Shown piece after piece: positions 8,901-15,686 of a stretch of DNA of 41,563 nt (its first letter is position 1; every line of letters begins with the position of its first letter). The DNA is from CANNDT01 sp945876205 (lineage in GTDB: Bacteria; Acidobacteriota; Vicinamibacteria; Vicinamibacterales; UBA2999), in assembly GCA_947503365.1 (NCBI GenBank), contig CANNDT010000033.1, positions 1 through 41,563 of the forward strand, in the 5' to 3' direction. The notes beneath the pieces are model-generated. The model ran no database searches, was not told the DNA's origin, and saw only the letters and a list, made by a program, of their open reading frames with translations. The translations under genes and the position numbers were made by a program.

Positions 8901-9281
8901 GAGCGGCGCGGCCGCTTCCACCGTGACCGATTCCTCGAGCGATCCGACCTCGAGCGCCGCGTTGATCGTCGGCGTGGCGCCGACGGTCAGTACGACGCCG
9001 GTCTGGACGTAGCTGCGGAAGCCCTGGAGCGAAACCTCCAGACGATACGGTCCGGGAGGGAGATTCGTGATCAGGTATGAACCCGAGCCGTCGGTGACGG
9101 TCGTGCGCTGGAGACCGGTCGCGGTCTGCGTCACGGTGACGGTGACACCGGGCAGTACCGCACCGCTCGTATCGGTCACCCGGCCGTTGAGTTCGGCCGT
9201 GGACTGCTGGGCCCAGACGGGCGCCGCAATAAGCACACACACCAGCGCTGCCACGTACAGACGCCGAGATACCTGAATCAT
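5988..9281 (-). CDS. Oar-like TonB-dependent receptor, module copy 2
   Basis: 1097 aa from ATG 9281, chosen over the in-frame ATG at 9302 because GGGAGGAAATGGG precedes it at good spacing. Signal peptide to about residue 25 (PVWAQQ), carboxypeptidase-regulatory-like domain at roughly 27-115 ('NGRVTDTSGAVLPG', 'SYLITNLPPGPYRLEVSLQG'), plug segment with 'LPLQGRQVTDLLVLSG', 'SGASVNAVTKAGTNRFSGNA' and 'KRNQFGGTVGGPI', then barrel strands to 'MQFGIKYGF'. This is the outer-membrane receptor architecture of Oar-type TonB receptors. Compared with copy 1 the plug is highly conserved, while barrel loops diverge, as expected if the copies recognise related but different ligands. It is the first gene of an operon with the DLSGVW gene at 5132-5971. 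Confidence 0.93.
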   Translation of the reverse strand: MIQVSRRLYVAALVCVLIAAPVWAQQSTAELNGRVTDTSGAVLPGVTVTVTQTATGLQRTTVTDGSGSYLITNLPPGPYRLEVSLQGFRSYVQTGVVLTVGATPTINAALEVGSLEESVTVEAAAPLVDVRSAGISAVVENEKILELPLQGRQVTDLLVLSGAAVQTATATSRSAPGGVRISVGGGFETGVAYVLDGADHNNQQENINYALPFPDALQEFRVATSGLTASNGVKSGASVNAVTKAGTNRFSGNAFEFSRHYRFNATNPFAAIGPDGQRLDDGLKRNQFGGTVGGPIMRDKLFFFAGYQGTATRQRPSANIARVPTAQMLRGDFTTFASAQCQGGRAVTLRAPFVNNRLDPALLSPAALNISRRLPNPGNDPCGELTFGSADDSDEHQTLARVDYQLTSNVAFFGRYFNQKFLKDPGFAGGDDNILKTAAFGSDAVLHALNFGNTSILGATTVNAARFALNTSKVNNYQNPFFCPADIGVRNYTCYAPGFMSLAVTGGFDLYPGDQTEALFFNDSYNISDDLTIVRGDHQFGFGGNVRYWAGDYTSSSRTNGAWRITGSNTGLGLADFLAGRITTVEQGNLNRVPVNNTYIGAYAQDSWRASNRVTLNYGMRWEPFLGQNLTNGAISIFEQENFDKGVVSQRFPLAPPGFLWPGDPGFPARQTGMNIQWWNLSPRAGVAWDVHGDGRLAVRSSYSMAYDFMAGEFHNINSGAPPYGNRSTQTNPSGGLDNPYSDVGGNPHPLVSGGRETAFVKAGGYGSMDPDINSPRVQNWNLTVEQQLGTQWGVAASYIGSYSDRIWGQVAINPGVFLTPDQTRALGLGTSSTNANLQQRRVLSLKNPNYGQYIGGLDINTDVGYQKYKGLKLSVQRRAATGISLNGSYTIGRCYGLPNQPRFNQTSAGYTDPNHPEADAGPCIQDRRHIGTLTVGYLTPEVDSAALRAVVSNWRVSGILSARTGDRINIIDTADLARTGIRNQRPNLVKDDIYGAKTLTNYFDRDAFSAQEVGTNGNLEQNAGVGPNFWNVNLALSKLVSAAATQQLELRLEVFNLLNHFNWGNPNATFSSGEFGRITSMAGDPRIMQFGIKYGF

Positions 9282-9340
9282 CCCATTTCCTCCCTGATGC
9301 ACCCGAATGGACCCTGACAGCGGACGCTCACGGCCCGAGG

Positions 9341-10177
9341 TTACTTGCTCTTCTCGACCTCAGTCAGCTTCCTCAACTGATCGGCGTTCTCGTTGTTGGT
9401 GCAGAAGTTCTCGGTCAGGTCTTCGTTGCCGAGCGAATAGGTGCGCCACGCCGAGGTCCACGGCTTGGTCAGCACCTTCGGGTCTTCGACCGTGAACTGG
9501 TACTCGAGATAGTTCTTGCTCGGACGGCGCAGACGTTCGATGACGTGCGCCTGGTCGCTGTGGAACCAGCCGTTGCCCTGGATCCAGGTGCGCTCGTCGA
9601 GGGAAATGGTGTCGATGACGAGCGTGTCCCCTTCCCACTTGGCCGTCTGGTCGCCGTTGTAGAGCGGCTCGAGTTCATCGGCGGGCTTGTGCGGCCGTCC
9701 GTCGGTGTGCACGACGCTCCACGCGTTGTCGCTCTCGATCAGGTGCACGTACAGCCCGGGCTTGGTGATGATCTGGTGCGGATAGGGATTGATGGTCCAC
9801 ATGCCCGGCGTGCCGACCGGCTGGCAGGCGACACCCGGGTTGTTCAGCTCCAGCTCCGCCCGGGTCATGCTCTTCAGCTTGGCCGCGGCCTCGGGCCGAA
9901 ACGGCACCGGGTCCTGCTTGAGAGGCTCGTCGGGAACGACGCTCCAGGCGTTGGCCTTGCCGGTCGGGCCAGAGAACCAGACGCCCGAGAGATCGACTTT
10001 GCCGTCGGCCATCCGGGGCGCAGGGCCGCCCGGCGGCAGCGGCACCGGCGTCACGTTGCCCCGCGCCTCGACAAACACCTTCTTCTCTGCACCGCCCGGA
10101 GCGGCAGGGTCCTGCGCGGCGGCCGCGGCTGGCAACGCGAGCGTCGCCACCAGCATGAGGCCAAGGAATCTCTTCAT
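9341..10177 (-). CDS. Secreted 'DLSGVW' protein, module copy 3
   Basis: 278 aa. The ATG at 10177 has GGAGATAACC immediately upstream; a signal peptide of about 20 residues ends AAAAQ. The mature protein matches copy 2 almost throughout ('HTDGRPHKPADELEPLYNGD', 'WEGDTLVIDTISLDERTW', 'TENFCTNNENADQL'), with differences mainly around residues 95-110. Two conserved cysteines are kept. Unlike the other two copies it does not directly follow a receptor: a DUF6152-type gene ends two bases upstream and the receptor of this module is decayed. It is intact with a good ribosome-binding site, so it is probably still expressed. Function unknown. Confidence 0.85.
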   Translation of the reverse strand: MKRFLGLMLVATLALPAAAAAQDPAAPGGAEKKVFVEARGNVTPVPLPPGGPAPRMADGKVDLSGVWFSGPTGKANAWSVVPDEPLKQDPVPFRPEAAAKLKSMTRAELELNNPGVACQPVGTPGMWTINPYPHQIITKPGLYVHLIESDNAWSVVHTDGRPHKPADELEPLYNGDQTAKWEGDTLVIDTISLDERTWIQGNGWFHSDQAHVIERLRRPSKNYLEYQFTVEDPKVLTKPWTSAWRTYSLGNEDLTENFCTNNENADQLRKLTEVEKSK

Positions 10178-10179
10178 GG

Positions 10180-10593
10180 TTATCTCCAGACCTTGGTGCC
10201 GAAGACGCCTTCGACGTCCTGCCCAAGGCGCTGCACCGTGCCGTCGGCGAGTTTGATGAACGAGGCCGCGTAGCGGTTGTCCTCGCCATTCCTCGACGCG
10301 CAACCGCGGACGAGCACTTCCTTGCCGACGCTCGCATTCATGACCGGCAGCGTCGCGCCGCCGCGCTTCAGGTTCGAGGTCGACGAGAGCTGGAAGGTCT
10401 TCTGGACCGTCTGCCCGTTTTCCTTCGCGTCAACATAGATGTAGGCGTGCGGATTCTGGTAGTCGACCTTGGTGAGGACGCCGGTGATGTCGGAGCAGTT
10501 CTTCGCATCGAACTCCACGGCGAAGGCATGGTGCGCGGATGCGGGGACAGCGGCAAGGAGCGCCGCGAATACGAAGCCGATTGTCGTTCTCAT
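10180..10593 (-). CDS. Secreted DUF6152-type protein
   Basis: 137 aa with ATG 10593 and GGAGG eight to ten bases upstream. A signal peptide (about 20 residues, ending PASA) is followed by 'HHAFAVEFDAKNCSDITGVLTKVDYQNPHAYIYVDAK', the hallmark layout of the DUF6152 family: His-His after the signal peptide, then G-x-[LV]-TK-V-[DE]-x-x-NPHA. The family is small, exported and of unknown function; the fold is probably an OB-like barrel. It is tightly linked to the DLSGVW gene (two-base gap), so they are co-translated or co-transcribed. Compared with the other two modules, this gene occupies the position directly behind the receptor remnant. Confidence 0.8.
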   Translation of the reverse strand: MRTTIGFVFAALLAAVPASAHHAFAVEFDAKNCSDITGVLTKVDYQNPHAYIYVDAKENGQTVQKTFQLSSTSNLKRGGATLPVMNASVGKEVLVRGCASRNGEDNRYAASFIKLADGTVQRLGQDVEGVFGTKVWR

Positions 10594-10612
10594 ATGTGGA
10601 TACCTCCAAAGA

Positions 10613-10634
10613 AGGCGGGCCTGAAGGCCCGCCT
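10613..10634 (-). terminator. Perfect 9-bp hairpin with weak T-rich tail
   Basis: AGGCGGGCC (10613-10621) and GGCCCGCCT (10626-10634) pair perfectly around a four-base loop. On the minus strand the hairpin is followed by TCTTT and then the GGAGG of the DUF6152 gene. It lies just past the decayed receptor and is probably that gene's old terminator or a partial attenuator ahead of DUF6152. The T tract is short, so termination strength is doubtful. Confidence 0.5.
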
Positions 10635-10648
10635 CGACGACCGTCCTG

Positions 10649-10812
10649 GAAATCGTACTTGATTCCGAACTGCATGATGCGCGGCTCTCCAGCCTGGGTC
10701 GCAATACGGCCGAACGTGCCTGCGTTGGCCGGTAAACGCGACGTCCTGACCGGCGATGATGTTCAGGCGGCGGAGCGTGTAGTTGCCGTTGAGGCTCACA
10801 CCGTTGGCCGCC
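10649..10812 (-). pseudogene. Remnant of a third TonB-dependent receptor
   Basis: On the minus strand three short blocks of a receptor's C-terminal barrel are joined: 'AANGVSLNGNYTL' (about 10812-10774), 'RLNIIAGQDVAFTG' (about 10769-10728) and, in another frame, 'NAGTFGRIATQAGEPRIMQ' plus 'FGIKYDF' (about 10729-10649). In intact copy 1 these blocks are separated by roughly 75 and 90 residues, so two internal deletions are present. The rest of the receptor is gone and the normal stop after the final Phe is lost. All three blocks match copy 1 (1741-5031) better than copy 2. It marks the receptor slot of module 3. A misassembly between paralogues is an alternative. Confidence 0.8.
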
Positions 10813-10883
10813 CGGGTTGGCGTCCTTCTCCAAAAGCAGGGTGAAGTTAACACCCAGCCGCGAGTGTGTCAATTTGCGGCGTA

Positions 10884-11504
10884 CTAGAATTTGAAGCCGC
10901 CACCCGCGGAGATTCGGAGGTTATGACTGACAAACCCCTTCTCTCGCGCGGCTCCCTCGTTGTCGAACACGGGGCCCGGATACGTCAGGAGGAGATCGCC
11001 GGCGTCGACGCGCAGAAACGTCCTGCGGGTCGCTGTTACTTCCACTCCCCCGCCGATGTCGATAGCCCGCGCGGTCGCACCCGACGCCAGGGAACACTGC
11101 AGTGGCGGCGGAAAGATCAGGATGCAGGGAAAGGGCTGCGGCGCTTCCTGGAAGCGCGTGAAGCCGGCACGGCCGCGCGCGAACGGCCGGAAGCGACCGA
11201 ACGTGGGGCCGACCGTGACGCCGAAGAGTCCTTCGTTCCGGGCACTGCTGAACGCGCGACCATCCGGATAGTCGCGCGGATAGAGCGTCATCTCCGCCTC
11301 GACTCCAATCAGCGCGACGGGATGCCAGGCGACGCGTCCTCCGATCCCGAGATCCGACTCGTCGAACCCACTCAAAGCGACGGACGAGACGTGCGCGCCA
11401 AGCCGGAGCCTGTCCGCGACCGACGTCGCAACTGACTGCGCGGCAGCGTACGGCGACGAATACAGGACGATACCCAACGCGACGGGCCACACTCGCTTGA
11501 TCAC
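10884..11504 (-). CDS. Outer-membrane beta-barrel-like hypothetical protein
   Basis: 206 aa from a GTG at 11504, selected because GGGAGGGG lies just upstream; the in-frame ATG at 11537 would place non-signal residues first. Residues 1-23 form a signal peptide ending YAAAQ. The mature protein has alternating hydrophobic/polar stretches, glycine-rich turns ('GVTVGPTFGRFRPFARGRAGF') and ends 'LRISAGGGFKF' with a terminal Phe, all typical of an 8-stranded OmpA/opacity-type barrel. I see no specific family. It is divergent from the acyl-CoA ligase gene; the 56 bases between them hold both promoters but I cannot place them. Function unknown, probably structural or adhesive. Confidence 0.65.
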   Translation of the reverse strand: MIKRVWPVALGIVLYSSPYAAAQSVATSVADRLRLGAHVSSVALSGFDESDLGIGGRVAWHPVALIGVEAEMTLYPRDYPDGRAFSSARNEGLFGVTVGPTFGRFRPFARGRAGFTRFQEAPQPFPCILIFPPPLQCSLASGATARAIDIGGGVEVTATRRTFLRVDAGDLLLTYPGPVFDNEGAAREKGFVSHNLRISAGGGFKF

Positions 11505-11560
11505 GACACCCCTCCCAGGCTCATCGATTCCTGCCATCTCACGCGAAATGAAAACTATAC

Positions 11561-13156
11561 GTGACCTTGGGTTACACTCCGCGGATCGAAACTCCCCTTA
11601 CGCCGCTCGAGTTCATGCGCCGCGCGCGGCGCCTCTATCCGTCGCGCGAAGCGGTCGTCGATGGCGCCCTGCGCTACTCGTACGCCGAGTTCTTCGACCG
11701 CTGCGACCGCTGGGCCGCGTATCTTCACGGCGTTGGCGTCACGCCAGGGGACCGCGTGGTCTACATCGCGCCCAACACGCATGCCAACCTCGAGGGCTTC
11801 TACGCGGTGCCGATGCTGGGCGCCGTACTCGTTCCGGTCAATTACCGCCTCACCGCGGACGACTTCCGCTACGTCATCACCCACAGCGGCGCATCGGTCG
11901 TGTGCGTGCATGCCGACTATCTCGATGCCGTCGACGGCATCAGGGCCAACCTGCCAGACGTGCGCCACTTCGTGGCGCTCGAGGGCGCGCGCGAGGGATG
12001 GATCGATTACGAAGCCGCCGTCGCGGCCGCCACGCCACTCCCCGCTCTTCCAGCCATCGACGAGAACGGCCTCCTCACGATCAACTACACGAGCGGAACG
12101 ACCTCACGGCCCAAGGGCGTCATGATCACGCACCGCAACGCCTGGACCAACAGCATCGGCGTGCTGGTTCACATACCGATGACGCCGGCTGAACGCTATC
12201 TCTGGACGCTGCCGATGTTCCACGCCAACGGCTGGACGTTTGTGTGGACGGTCACAGCGGTTGGCGGCACGCACGTCTGCCTGCGGAAAGTGGAACCGGC
12301 GACGGTCTTCGAATGCGTGAAGAGCGAGCGCATCACGATGCTGTGCGCCGCACCCACAGTACTGATCGGTCTCGCCAACGCACCCGCCGAAGCCAGGCGC
12401 GGCGTGCCGACCGGCCTGCGGGTGCTCACCGCCGGCGCACCTCCCGCGGCCGCGACGATCGCACGCATCGAGGGCGAATGCGGCTGGACGGTCAGCCACG
12501 TCTATGGGCTCACCGAAACAGCGCCCTTCATCACCATCTGTGAAGCACGGCCCGAGCACGTCGCGTTATCCGGCGACGAGCTCGCCGCGATCAAAGCGCG
12601 ACAGGGCGTCGAGCTCATCACCTCTGGCGAGCTGCGCGTGGTCGACGACCAGGGCAACGAGGTGCCGCGTGACGCCACCACCCTCGGCGAAATCATCGCG
12701 CGCGGCAACGTCGTCATGGCCGGCTACTACAAGGATCCGGAAGCGACGGCCGCGGCGATGCGCGACGGCTGGTTCCATAGCGGCGATGCCGCGGTCGTCC
12801 ACCCCGACGGCTACGTGGAAATCCGCGACCGCTTCAAGGACGTGATTATCAGCGGCGGCGAGAACATCTCGTCGGTGGAGCTCGAAGGCATCCTGCTCCG
12901 CCATCCGTCGATCATGGAGGTCGCGGTCGTCGGCCTGGCGGACGAACAATGGGGCGAGGCACCGCATGCCTTTATCGTCGTCAGGACCGGGATGGACGTG
13001 TCGGCCGACGAACTGCGCGAGTTCGCGCGCGCGAACATGGCGCACTTCAAGGTGCCGCGCGGATTTCACTTCGTTGAAGGTCTGCCCAAGACCGCCACCG
13101 GCAAGATTCAGAAATACATCCTTCGCGGCGGCGCGAAGGCGATCGCCGCGCAATGA
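11561..13156 (+). CDS. AMP-forming acyl-CoA synthetase/ligase
   Basis: 531 aa from a GTG start (no ATG is available before the conserved N-terminus). It activates a carboxylic acid to the acyl-adenylate and then the CoA thioester in the cytoplasm. The ANL superfamily motifs are all present: P-loop 'YTSGTTSRPKGV' (about 176-187), 'YGLTET' in the adenylation site, 'GWFHSGD' with the hinge region 'DRFKDVIISGGENIS', and the C-terminal catalytic lysine in 'KTATGKIQK'. Length and sequence style fit the medium-chain/methylmercaptopropionate-CoA ligase group, but the acid cannot be predicted from this. It stands alone on the plus strand and converges on the amidohydrolase gene with six bases between stops. 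Confidence 0.92.
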   Translation: MTLGYTPRIETPLTPLEFMRRARRLYPSREAVVDGALRYSYAEFFDRCDRWAAYLHGVGVTPGDRVVYIAPNTHANLEGFYAVPMLGAVLVPVNYRLTADDFRYVITHSGASVVCVHADYLDAVDGIRANLPDVRHFVALEGAREGWIDYEAAVAAATPLPALPAIDENGLLTINYTSGTTSRPKGVMITHRNAWTNSIGVLVHIPMTPAERYLWTLPMFHANGWTFVWTVTAVGGTHVCLRKVEPATVFECVKSERITMLCAAPTVLIGLANAPAEARRGVPTGLRVLTAGAPPAAATIARIEGECGWTVSHVYGLTETAPFITICEARPEHVALSGDELAAIKARQGVELITSGELRVVDDQGNEVPRDATTLGEIIARGNVVMAGYYKDPEATAAAMRDGWFHSGDAAVVHPDGYVEIRDRFKDVIISGGENISSVELEGILLRHPSIMEVAVVGLADEQWGEAPHAFIVVRTGMDVSADELREFARANMAHFKVPRGFHFVEGLPKTATGKIQKYILRGGAKAIAAQ

Positions 13157-13162
13157 CCTCGG

Positions 13163-14827
13163 CTATCGCGTCGCGGTAGGCGGCGTGCCCTTCGCCTCGT
13201 ATACCACCTTGCCGCCGAGCATCGTCAGCACCGACTCGATGCCGCCGATCTGATCGACGGGAACGGTCATGTAGTCCTTCGACAGCACGGCAAGATCGGC
13301 CTGCTTCCCGAGTTCGAGCGAGCCGCGGATGTCGTCATCGCGCGAGACCCAGGCGCTGCCGGCGGTGTAGAAGCGCAGCGCGTCCATGCGGCTTGGCGCC
13401 TCTGCGGGTCCACGAAGCGGGGTGCCCCCGGCGGTCTTGCCGTCCTGGAACCACTGCAGCACGGTGAACGGGTTGTAGGTAGACACGCGGTGCGCGTCAG
13501 TGCCCGCGCCGATCGAGACGCCGATCTTGTGGCCGGTCACGACCGGAGGCATCCGCTTCGCCTCCGCTCCCTCCTGCCGCGCCTCGCCCGAGTTGTACAT
13601 CGCATCCTGGACGTTCCAGCCGATGCCGAGCCCCTTCATCCGTTCCAGCGTCTTCGCGGACGCGTCGTTGAGATGCGCGATCGTCCACCGGAGGTTGCCG
13701 ATCGGGAATTCGCGATTCACCTTCTCCCAGATGCCCAGCAGCTCGTCGATGTTCTCATCGCTGTTCCAGTGCATCGTCACACCCAGGCCGCGGCTCGCGG
13801 CCCAGCGGACGATCTGGTAATACTTTTCCTTGTCCTGCTCCGGCCGCTTGCCGCTGACGCCGTTCATCGCCCAGGTGATCCGCTCGCCAATGCCGTTGAA
13901 GTGCAGCATCTCGTCGCCGAATCCCTGCGGCATGATCGCGAGGTAGTTCTTGTACTCCTCGAACTCGTTGCCGTCGGTCATCCCGCACAGGCTGTAGGCC
14001 ACGCGCATCGTCAGATCGCCGTCGCGCCACACCTTGAAGAGCGCCTGGTATTCATTCGGCGTCACGTTGTTGCCGCCAGGATCGACGACGCCGGTCAGGC
14101 CGAGACGATTGAGCTCGTGGAAGAACGCCTTGGTGCCGGCGACCTGCTCGTCGAAGCTCGGCTTGGGAAGACGATCGAAGAGCTCGACGAGATTTCCGGT
14201 AATCCCTCCCGTCAGCTTCCCCGTCGCATCCTTTTCGAACTTGTTCTGCTTGGGGAGGTCCGCATCACCCGTGATGTTGAGCGTCTTCATCGCCAGCGGC
14301 GTCATCATCGCCCAGCCGTAGGCGAGCTGCACGTACACCGGGTGGTTGGGCGCGGCGGCCACGAGCTCGGCCTGCGTCGGACGACGACGCTCGGGGAACG
14401 TATCGAGTGTTGCCGGAGGCGTGACGACCACCAGCCAGGCTCCCGGCTTGGCCTTCGACGCGGCGGTCCGGAGGCGGTTCAAGCCGTCAGCCAGTGACGC
14501 CGCCCCGATCCAGTTCACTTCGGTGGCGAAGCTTCCCGCCGCCCTCGTGGCGTGCATGTGCGAGTCGATGAGACCCGGAATCACGGTGCGGCCCTGGAGA
14601 TCGATGGTCCTGGTCTTCGGACCCGCGAGCTTCCTGACATCGGCGCTGCGGCCGATGGCCACGATGACCCCGTCGCGGACGGCGAGCGCCTCGCGCGTGG
14701 ACGACTGTGCGTCGATAGTCAGGATCTTGCCGTTGACGAGGACCGTGTCGGCATCCTGGCCTGAGGCTGGCGCCACACCAGCGCCAAAGAGCACGAGGAG
14801 CGCGACGGCCGCAATCAGACTCCGCAT
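13163..14827 (-). CDS. Exported amidohydrolase, YtcJ-like (amidohydrolase 3 family)
   Basis: 554 aa with a clear Sec signal peptide (residues 1-23, ending ASGQ). The metal-dependent hydrolase fold is indicated by 'TVIPGLIDSHMHA' (HxH at about 90-92), an Ile/Val-rich N-terminal sandwich 'VLVNGKILTID', a mid-protein 'VTMHWNSD', 'WTIAHLND' and the late 'GAGTDAHR' aspartate. YtcJ-type enzymes hydrolyse amide or ester bonds of unknown substrates, and secreted versions are frequent in Acidobacteria. It is the last gene of a minus-strand run that starts at 18814, 48 bases after the PEP mutase-family gene. The substrate is unknown. Confidence 0.88.
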   Translation of the reverse strand: MRSLIAAVALLVLFGAGVAPASGQDADTVLVNGKILTIDAQSSTREALAVRDGVIVAIGRSADVRKLAGPKTRTIDLQGRTVIPGLIDSHMHATRAAGSFATEVNWIGAASLADGLNRLRTAASKAKPGAWLVVVTPPATLDTFPERRRPTQAELVAAAPNHPVYVQLAYGWAMMTPLAMKTLNITGDADLPKQNKFEKDATGKLTGGITGNLVELFDRLPKPSFDEQVAGTKAFFHELNRLGLTGVVDPGGNNVTPNEYQALFKVWRDGDLTMRVAYSLCGMTDGNEFEEYKNYLAIMPQGFGDEMLHFNGIGERITWAMNGVSGKRPEQDKEKYYQIVRWAASRGLGVTMHWNSDENIDELLGIWEKVNREFPIGNLRWTIAHLNDASAKTLERMKGLGIGWNVQDAMYNSGEARQEGAEAKRMPPVVTGHKIGVSIGAGTDAHRVSTYNPFTVLQWFQDGKTAGGTPLRGPAEAPSRMDALRFYTAGSAWVSRDDDIRGSLELGKQADLAVLSKDYMTVPVDQIGGIESVLTMLGGKVVYEAKGTPPTATR

Positions 14828-14875
14828 ATCACTAGCCTCCGGTTATTTTGATGGAAGCCTACACCTGTCAGGTGC

Positions 14876-15682
14876 CTAGCGCGAGCTGAAACGCTTATTG
14901 AGCTCCGGGTGCGGCGTCGCCTTATCCAGGCCCGTAAACGTGCCGCGTTCGGCGATCTCGGTTGCCGATTCGAGAAAGCCGGCCCAGGCGGCGCGCGCCA
15001 GCGCGCTGCCGACGCTGATCCGCCGCACGCCGGCGTCGGCCAGCTGCGCCACCGTCGCAATATTCCTCGCGACGAGCACATTCACCGGTTTTGGTGCGAC
15101 GGCCCGGACGATCGCGGTGATGTCGTCCAGGCTGACGAGGCCCGGTGCGTAGAGGCAATCGGCGCCCGCATCGGCGTACGCGGTCAGCCGCTTGATGGTC
15201 TCGGCGAGATCGGGACGCCCCACCAGATAGCCCTCGGAGCGGCCGGTGAGCAGGATGCCCTTTTCACTCTCATCGATCGCGCGCCGTGCCGCGCGCATCC
15301 GCTCGACCGCCAGGGTGAATTCAAACAGAGGATTGGCGGGGTCGCCGGTCGAGTCCTCAATCGACAGTCCGGCGATGCCGGTGGCTGCGGCGGCGGCGAC
15401 GTTGGCCGCAACGCCGGCGGTGTCATTCGAGAAGCCGTGCTCGAAATCGGCGTTAACGGGGACGTCCACCGCCGCGCTCAGGGCGCGAAGATGGTCAAGC
15501 TTCTCGGCGAGCGTGATGCCGTGATCGGCGCGGCCAATCGCCCACGCAAAGCCGGCGCTGGTCGACGCGAGCGCCTTGAACCCGAGCTGCACGAGGACCT
15601 TCGCGCTGCCGACGTCCCAGGGATTGGGAATGACGAAGCAGCCGGACTCGTGAAGCTGACGAAAAACGCGATAGCGGTCCAA
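14876..15682 (-). CDS. Isocitrate lyase/PEP mutase superfamily protein
   Basis: 268 aa, cytoplasmic, no signal peptide. The alpha/beta barrel signature is clear: 'FVIPNPWDVGSAKVL' (about 16-30), 'STSAGFAWAIG', the Mg-binding 'VNADFEHGF' (Asp79, Glu81) and 'GLSIEDSTG' (Glu109, Asp110). The 'EDKxxxxxNS' motif of true PEP mutase is absent, so it is not a phosphonate-biosynthesis mutase; a C-C bond lyase or oxaloacetate hydrolase-like activity on a 2-oxo or hydroxy acid is more likely. It lies four bases after the upstream amidohydrolase gene and probably shares its transcript. The substrate is unknown. Confidence 0.88.
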   Translation of the reverse strand: MDRYRVFRQLHESGCFVIPNPWDVGSAKVLVQLGFKALASTSAGFAWAIGRADHGITLAEKLDHLRALSAAVDVPVNADFEHGFSNDTAGVAANVAAAAATGIAGLSIEDSTGDPANPLFEFTLAVERMRAARRAIDESEKGILLTGRSEGYLVGRPDLAETIKRLTAYADAGADCLYAPGLVSLDDITAIVRAVAPKPVNVLVARNIATVAQLADAGVRRISVGSALARAAWAGFLESATEIAERGTFTGLDKATPHPELNKRFSSR

Positions 15683-15686
15683 CGCC

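Noticed and set aside
906..10812. Insertion sequences or transposons as the cause of the module triplication
   Set aside because: No transposase frame, terminal inverted repeat pair or target duplication is visible around the modules; tandem duplication explains the layout.
11505..11560. Promoter pair in the 56-base divergent gap (TATAC just before the ligase GTG)
   Set aside because: The TATAC abuts the start codon, leaving no room for a transcription start, and no matching -35 is seen.
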